This document shows, piece after piece, positions 62,352 through 64,000 of a DNA stretch of 64,000 nucleotides. Origin of the DNA: Acanthacorydalis orientalis (Eukaryota > Arthropoda > Insecta > Megaloptera > Corydalidae); the NCBI GenBank assembly GCA_034766995.1, contig CM068317.1, positions 15,094,255-15,158,254 of the forward strand, in the 5' to 3' direction. The notes under the pieces were generated by a model. That model was not told the origin of the DNA. It worked only from the letters and a program-made list of their open reading frames with translations, and searched no databases. How positions within the stretch are numbered: position 1 is the stretch's first letter; every line of letters starts with the position of its first letter. The position numbers were made by a program, and so were the translations under genes.

Positions 62352-63021
62352 TATGTTTGTACAATAAACATGTTTTCATTTCTTGTTTTGTTGAAAAACG
62401 GATAATCTGATTTAAGTCAAAAAGTTCAATTATACTAAATTTGATACATGTGTTCCTATAAACAATTATCTAATATCAAATATAAATAAACATAATTTTT
62501 CTCTTAATTTAACTTTTATATCGAAGAAATTACATATTTTTATTAAATACCGGAAAACAAAACTTAAGAATTTATTATAATAAATGACATAGATTTCGAT
62601 ATCATATAAAGATCTATCAAAAGTATTCGGACGAAGGTAAAGTATGTGAGTATCCAACTAATACACAAATACAATATATATATATATATATATATATAGC
62701 CAAAGTCGTAGATCAGGATAAAGGTGCGGTGTTAAAAATGAATAAGAAACTCTCTTTTTGCAAAAGATATTGTTTGATTTATTAGAGAAGGCTAACTGTT
62801 TTAATACATGAAAAATAAATTACCAAAAACATTTTGTTATCGCTGCTATAAACAAAAAAAATAAAATTGTTATTACCATTGAAACATAAATAGACAAGTT
62901 ATAAAATGAAAATAAACTGTAACAATTTACACTTTGAATTGCCTCACTCAATATATATATATATATACATATACATAAAATTTTCAAATCGTTCGATTGG
63001 GAAGAGAAAGAAATCGAAAGG
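62105..63021. other. Upstream region of gene B, no gene seen
   Basis: Contains a short (TA)n-(GT)n-(GA)n compound tract at 62303-62352 and (TA)n at 62675-62699. No TATA box at a sensible distance from the gene B ATG could be chosen with confidence. Confidence 0.4.
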
Positions 63022-64000
63022 TGCTCTGTTAAAATTTCAAGATTTGTGAAGTGTTCCGTCGTAGAAAACTTTTGGGAAACGCTGAGTTAGAGCAATATTT
63101 TATTCTACTAAAAATAAATTATTGACACTTGTAATGTTATTCCAATAATCTTTTATTCTCTAAAAAACTAGTAACGATTATTTAACAATTTTGTCCTCTA
63201 CATATTTCTGAACATCATTGACTGTTTTTAACAGGCTAATATAATATTAGAATTCACTGCTCATGCTCTTTTTGTCAGAATTAAATACTCAGTTAATATT
63301 GAAAGGCAACGCTTAGTGTTTGATTTGACTTTTATTTTATTTTGGAATTTCATATGAATAAATTTATGACCCCCTTATTTCATACTAATTTTCTGTAGTA
63401 ATGTTAGTGTAATTAAAACTTAATTAATCATGTTTGATATAACTGAAACATCATATTTATTATAACTAAAGAACAATCAAAATTGGCAAAATATTACATA
63501 AATATCACAAAAAAATTGAATTCCTTAAAATTTGAAAAATATGTTTTTATATAAATTTATTACCATTTATTATGAAAAGGAATTTTTTTTAGACTATAGT
63601 TACTTAACTATAGTTACTTTTACAACGACATATTTATGCGAGGCAAGATTCTCATATTATGCTTCAACCGAATTAAAGTTCAGAAACAAACTCGACGCTA
63701 CATCAGATCTAAAAAACTCATCTTTCTATTAATGTGCCTGATATCAAAAGAATTTGTAATTCAAAGACTTTAAAACATCGAAGTCGTTAAGAACGTAATT
63801 TTACAGTATATATGTATATATTTATATATATATATAGACAATAGTTTATTTTACTATTTTTATGTGCTTCTTTTTAATAATTAACATGTGAGAACAAATG
63901 TTTGTTTTATCTTAACGTTTATATTTACCCATTTATTTTATTTATTATTTATATTTGCTTACCCTACAAAATAACCAAGGTGTTCTGTTAAAATTTAAAG
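63022..64000 (+). mobile_element. hAT fragments, inverted and rearranged copy of 29.4-30.4 kb
   Basis: A hAT 3' end (reversed: CAGCGTTTCCCAAAAG) lies at 63022-63084. Then comes a block (63085-63604) matching the reverse of 29440-29955. Then comes the hAT C-terminal coding region (TTYLCEARFSYYA, LKFRNKLDATSDL at 63630-63730) matching the reverse of 30250-30400. In the 30-kb copy the order is coding region, end, block. Here it is end, block, coding region. Confidence 0.75.

Overview
This is a window from a very AT-rich animal genome, almost certainly an insect and probably a hymenopteran. That inference rests on small spliced genes, single-domain von Willebrand factor C (SVWC/La1-like) secreted proteins typical of arthropods, and a mix of mariner, piggyBac, hAT, pogo, Tc1, Helitron-like and RTE-type repeats. 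No bacterial-style operons, rRNA genes or CRISPR arrays were seen. Most open frames in the window are fragments of transposable elements (TEs) or translations of (TA)n microsatellites.

The only complete host genes I can build are two paralogous minus-strand genes. Gene A has exons at 48014-48104, 36060-36177 and 35714-35810. Gene B has exons at 62014-62104, 60574-60691 and 56500-56596. Exon lengths (91/118/97) and intron phases (1, 2) are identical. Each encodes a 101-residue secreted SVWC/La1-like protein: a 20-residue signal peptide, then ten cysteines instead of the usual eight. They look like a tandem duplication whose introns were later inflated by transposons. Intron 1 of gene A is about 11.8 kb and holds a hAT nested in a piggyBac remnant, a Helitron pair and a 190-bp (TA)n tract. 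Intron 2 of gene B holds a piggyBac and a mariner-derived MITE. One further likely host exon lies on the plus strand at 26658-26756: a signal-peptide exon whose partner exons I could not find.

Layout. 1-9.6 kb: LINE fragment, two nested mariners, an internally deleted mariner carrying a hAT-type MITE, a 0.9-kb foldback element with tRNA-like arms, a long-TIR mariner relative and a Mutator-like fragment. 10.4-10.9 kb: CpG-rich segment of unknown role. 12-26 kb: mariner MITE, pogo and Tc1 remnants, dense (TA)n, an element with internal tandem repeats, a pogo-like element, Helitron, RTE 3' end, and a mariner/LINE/foldback-arm composite. 26.6-27.3 kb: signal-peptide exon. 27.7-35.5 kb: mariner, hAT, pogo and piggyBac. 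35.7-48.2 kb: gene A. 48.9-56.1 kb: piggyBac, mariner relative, Helitrons and a mariner MITE. 56.5-62.1 kb: gene B. 63-64 kb: an inverted, rearranged copy of the 29.4-30.4 kb hAT region.

Coordinates of splice sites, TIRs and target-site duplications (TSDs) were read by eye from the sequence. Family names come from remembered motifs, not from database searches.
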